From positions 124,001 through 188,000 of the forward strand of contig NZ_FOLG01000008.1 in the NCBI RefSeq assembly GCF_900112335.1: DNA of 64,000 nt, written 5' to 3'. This DNA is from Tropicimonas isoalkanivorans. Its GTDB lineage: Bacteria; Pseudomonadota; Alphaproteobacteria; Rhodobacterales; Rhodobacteraceae. This document shows, one piece after another, positions 1 through 7,236 of the stretch. Position numbers and translations under genes: made by a program. Below the pieces are notes generated by a model. The model saw only the letters and a program-made list of their open reading frames with translations, did not search any database and had not been told where the DNA came from. Every line of letters starts with the position of its first letter. Within the stretch, counting starts at the first letter, position 1.

Positions 1-479
1 TGGCCCCGTACTACCGCGATATCGCCGACGAACTGATCGCGGGCGCGAAGGCGGAGATCGAGGCCGCCGGCGGAACCTGGGAACTGGTCGAGGTGCCCGG
101 CGCCCTCGAGGTGCCCATCGCGATCCGCATCGCCTACAGGCAGTCGAACTTCGACGGGTTCGTCGCGCTCGGCTGTGTCATCCGGGGGGAGACCACCCAC
201 TACGATACCGTCTGCAACGACAGCTCCCGCGCCTTGACCCTTCTGGGCCTGGACGGCGCCTGCATCGGAAACGGCATCCTGACGGTCGAGACCCGCGCCC
301 AGGCGGAAGTGCGCGCCGAAGCGCAAGGGCAGAACAAGGGTGGCCACGCGGCAGCGGCGGCGATGCACCTGATCGCCCTCTCCCGGCGGTTCGGCCTTGA
401 AGAAAAACGTATCGGTTTCAAACCTCTGCGGGATGAAATTCAGCTTGCAGGCGAGGCCGAGGGGCCAACCCGCGCATGA
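1..479 (+). CDS. ribH: 6,7-dimethyl-8-ribityllumazine synthase (5' end missing)
   Basis: Penultimate enzyme of riboflavin synthesis, condensing the ribityl-amino-pyrimidine with dihydroxybutanone phosphate in the cytoplasm. The window opens inside the gene; the frame is open from base 3, so the start lies upstream. Family signatures are visible: PGALEVP early, the substrate loop VIRGETTHYD, then GILTVET and NKGGHAAAAA (the active-site and phosphate-binding region), ending with a usual-length C-terminus. Its stop overlaps the nusB start by 4 bases (ATGA), which implies translational coupling; ribH-nusB is a common alphaproteobacterial pair. No riboswitch can be assessed because the leader is outside the window. 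Confidence 0.95.
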   Translation, partial: APYYRDIADELIAGAKAEIEAAGGTWELVEVPGALEVPIAIRIAYRQSNFDGFVALGCVIRGETTHYDTVCNDSSRALTLLGLDGACIGNGILTVETRAQAEVRAEAQGQNKGGHAAAAAMHLIALSRRFGLEEKRIGFKPLRDEIQLAGEAEGPTRA

Positions 480-931
480 GCGACCGACGGCAAAGACGAT
501 CCGCCGCGCGGCTCTATGCGGTGCAGGCGCTGTTTCAGATGGAGATCTCCGGCCAGACCACCGACGCGGTGGAAAAGGAGTTCGAGGACTATCGCTTCGG
601 TGCCGAGTACGAGGGTATCGAGATGGCCGAGGGCGACCCGGCCACATTCCGTGCGCTGGTGGACCGGGCGGTGAACGAACAGGCGCGTATCGACCAGATG
701 ACGGACCGCGCCCTCGTCGCCAAATGGCCGATCGATCGGATCGACCCGACGCTGCGTGCCCTTTTCCGGGCGGCCGGCGCCGAACTGGTCGCGGCGGAGA
801 CCCCGCCGAAAGTGGTGATTACGGAATTCGTGGACATCGCAAAGGCATTCTTCCCCGAAGGTCGTGAGCCCAAGTTCGTGAACGCCGTGCTGGACCACAT
901 GGCGCGGGAGGCGCAGCCGGAGAAGTTCTGA
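476..931 (+). CDS. nusB: transcription antitermination factor NusB
   Basis: All-helical RNA-binding protein that, with NusE (S10), binds boxA RNA for antitermination on rRNA operons. The 151-residue length is usual. The basic N-terminus with RRSAARLYAVQALFQME and the C-terminal block VVITEFVDIAKAF followed by FVNAVLDHMA are typical of NusB. The ATG overlaps the ribH stop. Nothing recognisable follows for over 700 bases, so this is probably the operon end, although only weak GC-rich inverted repeats (around 941-954) and no clear U-tract terminator are visible. Confidence 0.95.
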   Translation: MSDRRQRRSAARLYAVQALFQMEISGQTTDAVEKEFEDYRFGAEYEGIEMAEGDPATFRALVDRAVNEQARIDQMTDRALVAKWPIDRIDPTLRALFRAAGAELVAAETPPKVVITEFVDIAKAFFPEGREPKFVNAVLDHMAREAQPEKF

Positions 932-1675
932 CCCGGCTCCGGCGGGCTCCCGCCCCTGTTCCGCGCCCTTTCGGGCTTGAAGTCAGGGTTGGGCCGGGCG
1001 CGCTTCGCGCGCGGTTGCGCGGGAGACCTGCCGCTTACCAGTGTATTTGATCCGTTTTCCCCGCCAGAATTGCGGAATCAGGGTCGTCGTAGAGCGGACG
1101 CTGATTGTCGCTCTCTCGCATGGGCGTTTCGCGCGGACGTCCGACAACGTCCCTTTGATTTGGTCACCGTCTTAGTACGACCGCCGCGCGCGAATGCACG
1201 CGGCATGGCCCAACAGGAGGCGCGGTATCGAAGATGCCGCAACGACGGGCGGGAGCCCTACCGAGGAGCTGACGTGCCTTTAGGTCACTCGCCTTTCAAC
1301 AAGATCTTGAACCCGCCGAAGATCATGAGGCTCACGTCGAAAGGCATGGCTTCGGGTCCGAAATCCTTCCATCTAAGATCGGTCTCCATTGCTGGATCTC
1401 AGGCCGGACGCCGGCGGCTGGTGCTTACGGAGGCGGGACGCAACCTATCCCGGTCTCGCGTGCAACGCAGGACGCCGTGGAATCGTATTTGGCAGACCTG
1501 ACGGACGAAATTCGGCGGGAGCTTAATGCGGTGCGTTCCCCGGCCAGATTGTTCCCACGAACCGCCCCGTAACGTTCCATGCGCGACTCAACTTAGGTAG
1601 GCCGCGAACGATGACGTAGGGTCGGCGGGCCGAACAGGTCAGCCAGGACTTCGCATCTGAGTTCCGCCGTCCGCG
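932..1675. other. long gene-poor stretch after nusB with a possible gene remnant
   Basis: A 744-base stretch with no convincing intact gene. A long plus-strand frame from 977 has an unnatural composition (Arg-rich, no domain) and looks like GC-driven chance. Toward the end (about 1385-1572) two adjacent plus frames give protein-like text: one reads RRRLVLTEAGR, then the next frame reads DAVESYLADLTDEIRREL and stops at 1570-1572. Together they resemble the wing and C-terminal helix of a MarR-type regulator split by a frameshift. No complete regulator can be rebuilt, so this is only a weak suggestion of a decayed gene. Confidence 0.4.
1385..1572 (+). pseudogene. possible frameshifted remnant of a MarR-like regulator
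   Basis: In frame 2 the text around 1405-1440 reads RRRLVLTEAGR, like the wing and following turn of MarR-family regulators, where LT..G is common. In frame 1, from about 1471, it continues as DAVESYLADLTDEIRREL and stops at 1570-1572. The handover needs a single frameshift near 1445-1470. No N-terminal helix-turn-helix can be traced upstream, so if real this is a 3' fragment. Chance cannot be excluded in such GC-rich DNA. Confidence 0.22.
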
Positions 1676-2794
1676 TCAGTCAGAAATAACGTCGGCCACA
1701 TGCTCTGCGATGGCGAGGGAGGCGGTAAGCCCCGGGCTCTCGATCCCGAACAGGTTCACGAGGCCGGACACCCCATGTGTGCTGGCGGTCTCGATGGTGA
1801 AATCGGCAGCGGTCGCGCCGGGTGTGCTCAGCTTCGGGCGTATCCCGGAATAGTCCGGGTACAACGCGCCGTCCGGCAGCGCCGGCCAGTAACGGCGGAC
1901 AGCCTCGTAGAACGCAATTCCACGGGCAGGGGGCACCCGGTAGTCAAGGTCCGCCTCCGCCAGATTGTCCAGCCACTCCACGTCCGGCCCGAACCGAACA
2001 CGACCGGCCATGTCGATGGTCGCATGGACCCCGAGCCCGCCATCTACCGGCGCGGGATAGACCAAACGTTTGAAAGGCGCCCGCCCCTGCAGGCCGAAAT
2101 AGCAGCCTTTGGCATAGCGCAAATCCGGGACCTCACCCGACACACGCCCGCCGATGAGGGTGGCAACCTCTGTGGCCGAAAGGCCGGCGGCGTTCACCAA
2201 GACGCTGGCCGTCACCTCCGTCGGATCGTCTCCGTCGGTCCAGACGCGAAACCCCTCGCCCTCCGGCTCGGCGCGGATGAACGGCGTCCGCAACGCAACA
2301 TGGCCGCCCTGGGCCTCGATCCTTGCGACCAGCGTCAGCATGAAGGCGTGGCTGTCGAACACCCCCGTCTCCGGCGAGAGCATCGCCGCCACAGCGGAGA
2401 CTTCGGGCTCGAGTTGGTGCAACTCGCCCTCACTCAGCATCCGTATGCCCTCGACGCCGTTTTCCCGCGCCCGGGCGGCCAGCGCTTCGATCGCCGGGAT
2501 TTCCGTAGTTTGCGTCGCGACAACGATTTTTCCGCACTTCCGGTAAGGAACGCCACACGACTCCAAGGTGTCGTAGAGCATCCGCCGCCCGCGCACGCAG
2601 AGGCGGTGCTTCAGGCTGCCGGTCGGATAGTAGAGCCCGGCATGGATAACCTCGCTGTTCCGCGAAGAGATCCCCGCACCCACCGTCGGCTCCCGCTCGA
2701 GGACGAGCGCAGGCCGGCCCGCTTCCCCGAGCGCAGACGCACAGGCAAGGCCAACGACGCCGCCTCCAATGACGATGGCACCGAAATCGGGCAT
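1676..2794 (-). CDS. FAD-dependent oxidoreductase of the L-2-hydroxyglutarate oxidase (LhgO/L2HGDH) type
   Basis: Flavoprotein of the DAO fold, 372 residues. The N-terminus carries the Rossmann FAD motif VIGGGVVGLACA (residues 8-19). The block SSRNSEVIHAGLYY (residues 43-56, His51) and the following SLKHRLCVRGRRMLYD are highly characteristic of L-2-hydroxyglutarate dehydrogenases/oxidases, which convert L-2-hydroxyglutarate to 2-oxoglutarate. A C-terminal FGIESPGLTASLAI flavin-contact segment closes it. The start at 2794 follows GGAGG by 4 bases; an open extension to 2959 lacks family similarity and was rejected. It stands alone, divergent from a small membrane protein gene. The exact hydroxyacid substrate is inferred from family only. 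Confidence 0.85.
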   Translation of the reverse strand: MPDFGAIVIGGGVVGLACASALGEAGRPALVLEREPTVGAGISSRNSEVIHAGLYYPTGSLKHRLCVRGRRMLYDTLESCGVPYRKCGKIVVATQTTEIPAIEALAARARENGVEGIRMLSEGELHQLEPEVSAVAAMLSPETGVFDSHAFMLTLVARIEAQGGHVALRTPFIRAEPEGEGFRVWTDGDDPTEVTASVLVNAAGLSATEVATLIGGRVSGEVPDLRYAKGCYFGLQGRAPFKRLVYPAPVDGGLGVHATIDMAGRVRFGPDVEWLDNLAEADLDYRVPPARGIAFYEAVRRYWPALPDGALYPDYSGIRPKLSTPGATAADFTIETASTHGVSGLVNLFGIESPGLTASLAIAEHVADVISD

Positions 2795-2986
2795 CTGACC
2801 TCCATCCAGTTCGTGCGCAGGCCTGATCCGTCTATGCCGCCTGGCGCGCGATGGAGCAAGAGCGGGGCCGGAATCGCACTGGCGTTCGGCTGGGAAGCGG
2901 CCATCACATTCATGAAACCGATTGGAAAGGCAGCCCGGATGCGCTACCCTCGTATCCATTCACAGCGAGGTTTGGGGGAACATCAA

Positions 2987-3310
2987 ATGCCAGAACTTGT
3001 CCGCCTGTATATCCGCCAGGTCATCGTCGGTTTCGGGCTGTCCGCGGCGTTCGTGACCTTGCTCCTGTGGTTGAACGTCGCCAACCTCTGGCACCTCGTC
3101 ACGCACGCACAGGGCGGCTGGATCGCCTTGCTCATGCTCTGGGTCTTCAACGGCATCGTCTTTGCCGGGGTGCAGTTCGGTATATCGATCATGCGGATGA
3201 GTCAGAACGACGACGATACGGGACGCGGCAAGCGTATCACATTCGCAACCCCGACGGTGCCGCGTGACGGCCCCGTCGCTGTGCGATCCGGAGACAGCTC
3301 CACGTCCTGA
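2987..3310 (+). CDS. small two-helix inner-membrane protein, function unknown
   Basis: 107 residues with two hydrophobic helices (about residues 10-34 and 44-66) and a polar C-terminal tail of about 40 residues containing a DDD acidic patch. I do not recognise a named family; similar short conserved membrane proteins occur in Rhodobacterales. The start at 2987 was chosen because the helices begin right after it; GGGGGAA lies 8-14 bases upstream. A long open frame upstream of this start is antisense to the oxidoreductase and is not coding. It is divergent from the oxidoreductase (192 bases apart), which suggests a shared promoter region but no functional link. Confidence 0.65.
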   Translation: MPELVRLYIRQVIVGFGLSAAFVTLLLWLNVANLWHLVTHAQGGWIALLMLWVFNGIVFAGVQFGISIMRMSQNDDDTGRGKRITFATPTVPRDGPVAVRSGDSSTS

Positions 3311-3679
3311 AGTTCGGCGCTGAAGGACATGCCGCCGTTTCAAGAACGGGTTGGCGGGGAGGATGCGTCTCAAAATCCTGAAAGTCTCAGCCCACTCCCC
3401 CGCCGCCGAAACGGCTGAGCGGGGGACGTGGGATTGCGGCGGGGACCGTACGCGACCGTGAGGGTGTTTCATTCCCGAGGACCTGTATATACAGGTGGGC
3501 GCCGGGTAACCGGACCAGGATCCGGACAGAGCCAACTCCCTCGGAATTGCTTAAGGCCACCGGAATTTAGCCCCGGCACGGGAAGGACAGATCCGCCAAA
3601 CCCCTAGGTAGGAGAAGGTCCTGCCCCCGGCAAGGGGGATCGAAAGAAATTGCGAGCCGCTTTGTCGGCCTTGCAAAGT
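3311..3679. other. intergenic region between small membrane protein and mmcB
   Basis: No protein-like frame is seen. It contains a perfect 16-base palindrome at 3481-3496 and a short GC hairpin at 3624-3638 (CCCCC-GGCAA-GGGGG), then the LexA box of mmcB just beyond. It may hold the transcription end of the upstream membrane protein gene and the mmcB promoter. Confidence 0.5.
3481..3496. repeat. perfect 16-bp palindrome ACCTGTATATACAGGT
   Basis: Both halves match exactly, with an AT-rich centre that stands out against its GC-rich surroundings. It could be a dimeric regulator's operator. It is not a canonical lux box (the CT-AG spacing is 8, not 12) and not an E. coli SOS box (CTGT-N4-ACAG rather than N8). 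About one perfect 16-mer palindrome is expected by chance in 64 kb. Confidence 0.4.
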
Positions 3680-3694
3680 GTTCTCATATTGTTC
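3680..3694 (+). promoter_or_regulatory. LexA (SOS) box upstream of mmcB
   Basis: The sequence is GTTC-TCATATT-GTTC, an exact match to the alphaproteobacterial LexA operator, the direct repeat GTTC-N7-GTTC. It ends 11 bases before the mmcB ATG, where bound LexA would block transcription or the early transcribed region. mmcB is a known SOS gene in Caulobacter, so motif and gene identity support each other. Confidence 0.85.
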
Positions 3695-3705
3695 ACATTC
3701 ACCGC

Positions 3706-4191
3706 ATGTCGGCTCCACCCACCTCTCCGCTCGACCTCCTCATGCCCGGTCAGCTTTTGGCGCGGGGCGTATGCCGTCATCTTGTGGGCCACGGCTTCGT
3801 CACTGTGGAGGAGCTGGTGCCGCGCCCTGGATTGCGGGTGGATGTTATGGCGCTCGGGCCCAAGGGCGAGATCTGGATTGTGGAATGCAAATCGAGCCGG
3901 GCCGATTTCATGACCGACCAGAAATGGCATGGCTACCTGGAATGGTGCGACCGTTTCTTCTGGGCCGTCGATTCCGATTTCCCGACCGAATTACTGCCGG
4001 CGGAGTCCGGCCTCATTCTGGCTGACCCCTACGACGCCGAAATCCTTCGAATGGGGCCGGAGAGCAAGCTGGCGGGGGCGCGGCGCAAGGTCATGACGCA
4101 GAAATTCGCCCGCCACGCGGCGCGCAGACTACAGGCGTTCCGCGACCCCGGAGTCCGCGCCCTTCTGCCGGACGAGACGCCGCCCGGCTGA
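3706..4191 (+). CDS. mmcB: MmcB-family DNA repair protein (PD-(D/E)XK nuclease-like)
   Basis: 161 residues. The core RVDVMALGPKGEIWIVECKSS-like block gives Asp46, Glu60 and Lys62 in a D-x13-E-x-K arrangement, the metal-binding signature of PD-(D/E)XK nucleases, followed by KWHGYLEWCDRFFWAV, which is typical of MmcB (PF06319). In Caulobacter the family is SOS-induced and contributes to mitomycin C (interstrand crosslink) resistance. An exact LexA box lies just upstream of the ATG, so SOS control is likely. The stop is two bases from the stop of the convergent DUF6324-like gene. Nuclease activity is inferred from the motif only. Confidence 0.9.
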   Translation: MSAPPTSPLDLLMPGQLLARGVCRHLVGHGFVTVEELVPRPGLRVDVMALGPKGEIWIVECKSSRADFMTDQKWHGYLEWCDRFFWAVDSDFPTELLPAESGLILADPYDAEILRMGPESKLAGARRKVMTQKFARHAARRLQAFRDPGVRALLPDETPPG

Positions 4192-4193
4192 GC

Positions 4194-4388
4194 CTACTTC
4201 CGCTTGCCCATCTCGCGCGCACGCATGGCGGCGGCGCGAAGTTCCTCGGCGATCTCCTCGGCCTCCTCGGGATCGAAATCGAGCGGGAGGTCGATTCCCT
4301 CCCCCTCAAGATAGATCCGCACCATGCCGAGCGACGTCGGACCGATTTGCAGGTTGGCAGTGACGTCGCTTTCCTTGTTGATGCCCAT
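4194..4388 (-). CDS. small acidic protein of DUF6324 type
   Basis: 64 residues: MGINKESDVTANLQIGP at the start, then a short strand region (GMVRIYLEGEGIDLPLDF) and an acidic/basic helix (EEAEEIAEELRAAAMRA) ending in KRK. This resembles a short, widely conserved Rhodobacterales family I believe is DUF6324; its role is unknown. The start at 4388 was chosen because this conserved N-terminus begins there; an open extension to 4478 looks non-coding. It is convergent with mmcB with only two bases between the stops. Confidence 0.7.
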   Translation of the reverse strand: MGINKESDVTANLQIGPTSLGMVRIYLEGEGIDLPLDFDPEEAEEIAEELRAAAMRAREMGKRK

Positions 4389-4574
4389 TGCGGAAGCTCC
4401 CCGATATCTGGCCGTCCGGCAGTCACATGCCGCGCCCGGCTGGGTGCTCCCTCTATCGCGCCCGTGCCCGGACGACAAGCATGCAGGCCCCGGGCGGGAG
4501 GCGTCGAAAACGTCCGCCCAAGATGGACCGGGGGCTTGCGCTTACCCGCATCCCAAGCTAAATGACCGCCCTGT

Positions 4575-4651
4575 GCCGCCTTAGCTCAGTTGGTTAGAGC
4601 GCTGGATTGTGGATCCAGAGGTCCCCTGTTCAAGCCAGGGAGGCGGTACCA
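4575..4651 (+). tRNA. tRNA-His (anticodon GTG)
   Basis: Full cloverleaf of 77 bases including encoded CCA: acceptor GCCGCCT/AGGCGGT, D-loop TAGCTCAGTTGGTTAGAGC, anticodon stem CTGGA/TCCAG with loop TTGTGGA (anticodon GTG), T-arm with GTTCAAG. The discriminator base is A73 and the base before position 1 is T, so the G-1 found in most bacterial tRNA-His genes is absent. That absence is known for a large alphaproteobacterial clade that includes Rhodobacterales. Confidence 0.96.
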
Positions 4652-4848
4652 CCTCCCCCCCCGGCATACGTTCCCGCATCCGCCAGACCGTTGTCATTGG
4701 CGACAAGATCGCGGGTATGGACATTGCGGCGCTCCGTAAGCCACGTGAGCAAGCGCGCGACCACGACAGGACTTCGCGTCAGGCGTCCGACGTCTGGACC
4801 CTGCCCCGCAACGCTCCTAAGTTGCGCCGCGCTTTAACGGAGATTCAC

Positions 4849-5712
4849 ATGGCGGTCGGCACAAACATCCGCACCTATTTCGAAGGCACCTGGCACGACG
4901 GGGACGTGCCGATCATGCGCGCGGCCGATCACGCCACATGGCTTGGCAGCTCGGTTTTCGACGGTGCGCGCATGTTCGAGGGCGTCACACCGGACCTCGA
5001 TGCCCACTGCGCCCGCGTCAACCGCTCCGCCGAAGCGTTGATGATCACGCCGACGGTTTCGGTCGAGGACATGATGGCGATCATCCATGAGGGCCTCGCG
5101 GCCTATGGACCCGGCGCGGCAGTCTACATCCGCCCGATGTATTGGGCGCTGGAAGGCAACGAGCTCGGCGTACTGCCGCTGCCTGGGGCCACCGGCTTCG
5201 CGGTCTGCCTCGAAGAGATGCCCATGCCGCCCGCGCACAAGGCCACCACCCTCACCCGGACGCGCTTCTGCCGCCCAGTGATGGAATCGAGCGTCTGCAA
5301 CGCCAAGGCGGGCTGCCTTTATCCCAACAACGCGCGCATGTTGGCGGAGGCCCAGGCCAAGGGCTTCGGCAACGCATTGGTGGCCGACGCGCTCGGCAAT
5401 GTCGCCGAAACGGCGACGGCGAATGTTTTCATGGTGAAGGACGGCGCGGTCTTCACTCCGATCGCCAACGGCACGTTCCTCTCGGGCATCACCCGCGCCC
5501 GACACATCGCGAATTTGCGCGCGGATGGGGCCGACGTGATCGAGACCGTTTTGACCTTTGAGGATTTCGAGGCTGCCGACGAGGTATTCCTCACCGGCAA
5601 CCTTTCGAAGATCACCCCAGTCACGGCGTTTGACGACGTCACCTACCAGGTTGGCCCTGTCGCCCGACGTGCCCGTGACCTCTATTGGGACTGGGCGCTT
5701 TCAGCCGCTTAA
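4849..5712 (+). CDS. ilvE: branched-chain amino acid aminotransferase (PLP fold type IV)
   Basis: 287 residues, PLP-dependent class IV transaminase moving amino groups between glutamate and branched-chain keto acids. Visible signatures: GSSVFDGARMFEG near the N-terminus, a Lys in the NAKAG segment with the following YPNNARMLAEAQ block (Schiff-base region), VAETATANVFMV and TFLSGITRARHI (phosphate-binding cup). The start at 4849 is preceded by CGGAG at about 8 bases; the longer open frame would begin inside tRNA-His and was rejected. The stop overlaps the stop of the convergent membrane protein gene by 4 bases. D-amino-acid or 4-amino-4-deoxychorismate activity cannot be excluded by sequence alone. 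Confidence 0.85.
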   Translation: MAVGTNIRTYFEGTWHDGDVPIMRAADHATWLGSSVFDGARMFEGVTPDLDAHCARVNRSAEALMITPTVSVEDMMAIIHEGLAAYGPGAAVYIRPMYWALEGNELGVLPLPGATGFAVCLEEMPMPPAHKATTLTRTRFCRPVMESSVCNAKAGCLYPNNARMLAEAQAKGFGNALVADALGNVAETATANVFMVKDGAVFTPIANGTFLSGITRARHIANLRADGADVIETVLTFEDFEAADEVFLTGNLSKITPVTAFDDVTYQVGPVARRARDLYWDWALSAA

Positions 5713-6464
5713 CGATACCGGCGGCTGACGCGGTCGGCCGTCGTCGCCCACAGGACGTAGAGCGTAAAGGACAGGAAGCCCATTCCCAGCAGCAGCTCGA
5801 ACGGCTCCTGCTCCTTGCCCGACACCATCTGCGGCTTCAGGAACTCCGCCACGCTCATGCCTTGCGGGATGGCGTAGAGATGGGGAACCAGCTCGTAGTA
5901 GATGTAGAGCAGCGCCGGCAGCAGGAAGTACAGCATCAACAGTGTCGGCGCCGTGAGCAGCTCGAGCACCCTGGGCGCTCTGTCCCGCAACAGCGGCGTG
6001 AGGAGCAAACGCGCGAAGGCTCCGTAAAGGCCGATGAAGATGAAGGCGCTGTGGAGCGGGAACCCCTTCATGTTATGGAGGTTGAACTCGTTCTTCTGGT
6101 TTATCTGTGCGACGGCTTCGGGCGTGCCATAATCGAAGATCCGTTGCCCCCAGCTCGCCTCCTCGCCCGCGATCACGAACAGGCCGGCTGCGAATACGAG
6201 ATAGAGCGCGAAGAGCACCCAGCTCTCACGGCGGATGCGAAATGCGACCACAATGGCAATCACAGACGCCGCAACGTAGGCCAGGGCCGTCAGCCATTCG
6301 ACAGGCCCGTCTTCGCGAATGATCCAGAGGTACTTCTGGGCGTTGCTCGCCTTCATCCCGAAGATCAGAATGGTCGCCAAAAGCGGCAGGCATGCCACGG
6401 CGGCAGCGACAGGTTTGTTAAGGGTGGGGTACGCGAGCGGCGCAATACGTTCCGCAGTCATCAT
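5709..6464 (-). CDS. multi-span membrane protein with conserved EEASWGQR motif, function unknown
   Basis: 251 residues with about six hydrophobic segments (roughly 18-38, 52-72, 80-102, 134-156, 168-192, 222-242). Between helices it carries a charged motif, GEEASWGQRIF, followed by NQKNEFNLHN, too polar for a plain linker and reminiscent of an active site in a membrane hydrolase or transferase. I cannot name a family. The start at 6464 follows AGGA at about 8 bases (an ATG three bases on is equally possible). It is convergent with ilvE, and its upstream region is shared with the divergent universal stress gene. Confidence 0.75.
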   Translation of the reverse strand: MMTAERIAPLAYPTLNKPVAAAVACLPLLATILIFGMKASNAQKYLWIIREDGPVEWLTALAYVAASVIAIVVAFRIRRESWVLFALYLVFAAGLFVIAGEEASWGQRIFDYGTPEAVAQINQKNEFNLHNMKGFPLHSAFIFIGLYGAFARLLLTPLLRDRAPRVLELLTAPTLLMLYFLLPALLYIYYELVPHLYAIPQGMSVAEFLKPQMVSGKEQEPFELLLGMGFLSFTLYVLWATTADRVSRRYR

Positions 6465-6692
6465 GATTGTCCTCGTTACTACACACGCCAAATCGGCGGT
6501 CGGTCAAAGTTAGGTCGGCGGAATGAACATCATGGGGGCCGACACGAATGTCATAAAACATTTAACGATTTATGCATCATGGCGATTCGGGTTTGCAAGG
6601 GGTATCTGGCGCATAGCGGAACGCGGCTGGAAAAGGCCCATTGAATGCGGCACATGCCTCGTCCAACATCCGCCTGCCGGAGGGAGTAGCCG

Positions 6693-7148
6693 ATGCGCAA
6701 GTTTCTCGTCGTTCTCGACGATACCCGTGAGTGCCTGAACGCGATGCGATTCGCGGCGATGCGGGCGGCACATACCGGAGGGGGCGTGGAGATCCTGTCG
6801 GTGATTCCGCCGGATGAATTCCAGCACTGGATCGGTGTGGCGGACATCATGCGAGCGGAGGCGCGCGAGCGGATCGAGGCGCATTTCGAGGTCTTTGCGA
6901 AGTGGATGCGCGACCGCCAGGGCGTGGACCCGCATCTCATCATCCGGGAGGGGGACCCGGTGCCCGAACTGCTGGCTCAGATCAAGGACGACCCCGCAAT
7001 CGGTGTGCTTGTTCTTGGCGCGGGCACTGGCAAGGGCGGGCCCGGTCCGCTCGTCAGCCAACTGGTACGAAGCGCGGGAACGTTGCCCATCCCGATCACC
7101 ATCGTACCCGGCGGGTTGTCCAAGGATCAGCTCGAAGCCGTGACCTGA
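6693..7148 (+). CDS. universal stress protein (UspA family)
   Basis: 151 residues, single Usp domain. The N-terminus MRKFLVVLDDT matches the first strand with its conserved Asp. The C-terminal half carries GAGTGKGGPGPLVSQLV, the ATP-binding G-2x-G-9x-G(S/T)-like loop of ATP-binding Usp proteins, and ends with IPITIVPGG. A GGAGGG ribosome site lies just upstream of the ATG. Such proteins support stress or stationary-phase survival; the specific role is unknown. It precedes nfu by 88 bases, but the Irr-like box between them suggests separate control. Confidence 0.9.
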   Translation: MRKFLVVLDDTRECLNAMRFAAMRAAHTGGGVEILSVIPPDEFQHWIGVADIMRAEARERIEAHFEVFAKWMRDRQGVDPHLIIREGDPVPELLAQIKDDPAIGVLVLGAGTGKGGPGPLVSQLVRSAGTLPIPITIVPGGLSKDQLEAVT

Positions 7149-7158
7149 CACGGCTTAG

Positions 7159-7175
7159 TTTACAATTATTCTAAG
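7159..7175 (+). promoter_or_regulatory. probable Irr box (iron control element) upstream of nfu
   Basis: The sequence TTTACAATTATTCTAAG matches the palindromic alphaproteobacterial Irr/ICE consensus TTTAGAA-N3-TTCTAAA at 12 of 14 defined positions. It is an AT-rich island in GC-rich DNA, placed 62 bases before the ATG of an iron-sulfur scaffold gene, where iron-dependent control is expected. Not experimentally shown. Confidence 0.65.
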
Positions 7176-7236
7176 TTATTGACTTGCCGCCATCGAAGGC
7201 GCATATACCACTGACTCTTTCAGAGAGGCTTGCCCC

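Noticed and set aside
977-1501. 174-codon plus frame after nusB as an intact gene
   Set aside because: No ribosome site, no family likeness over most of its length; only a short part near its end looks protein-like.
4609-4848. Upstream extension of the aminotransferase frame
   Set aside because: It would start inside tRNA-His and lacks family similarity; ATG at 4849 gives the normal length.
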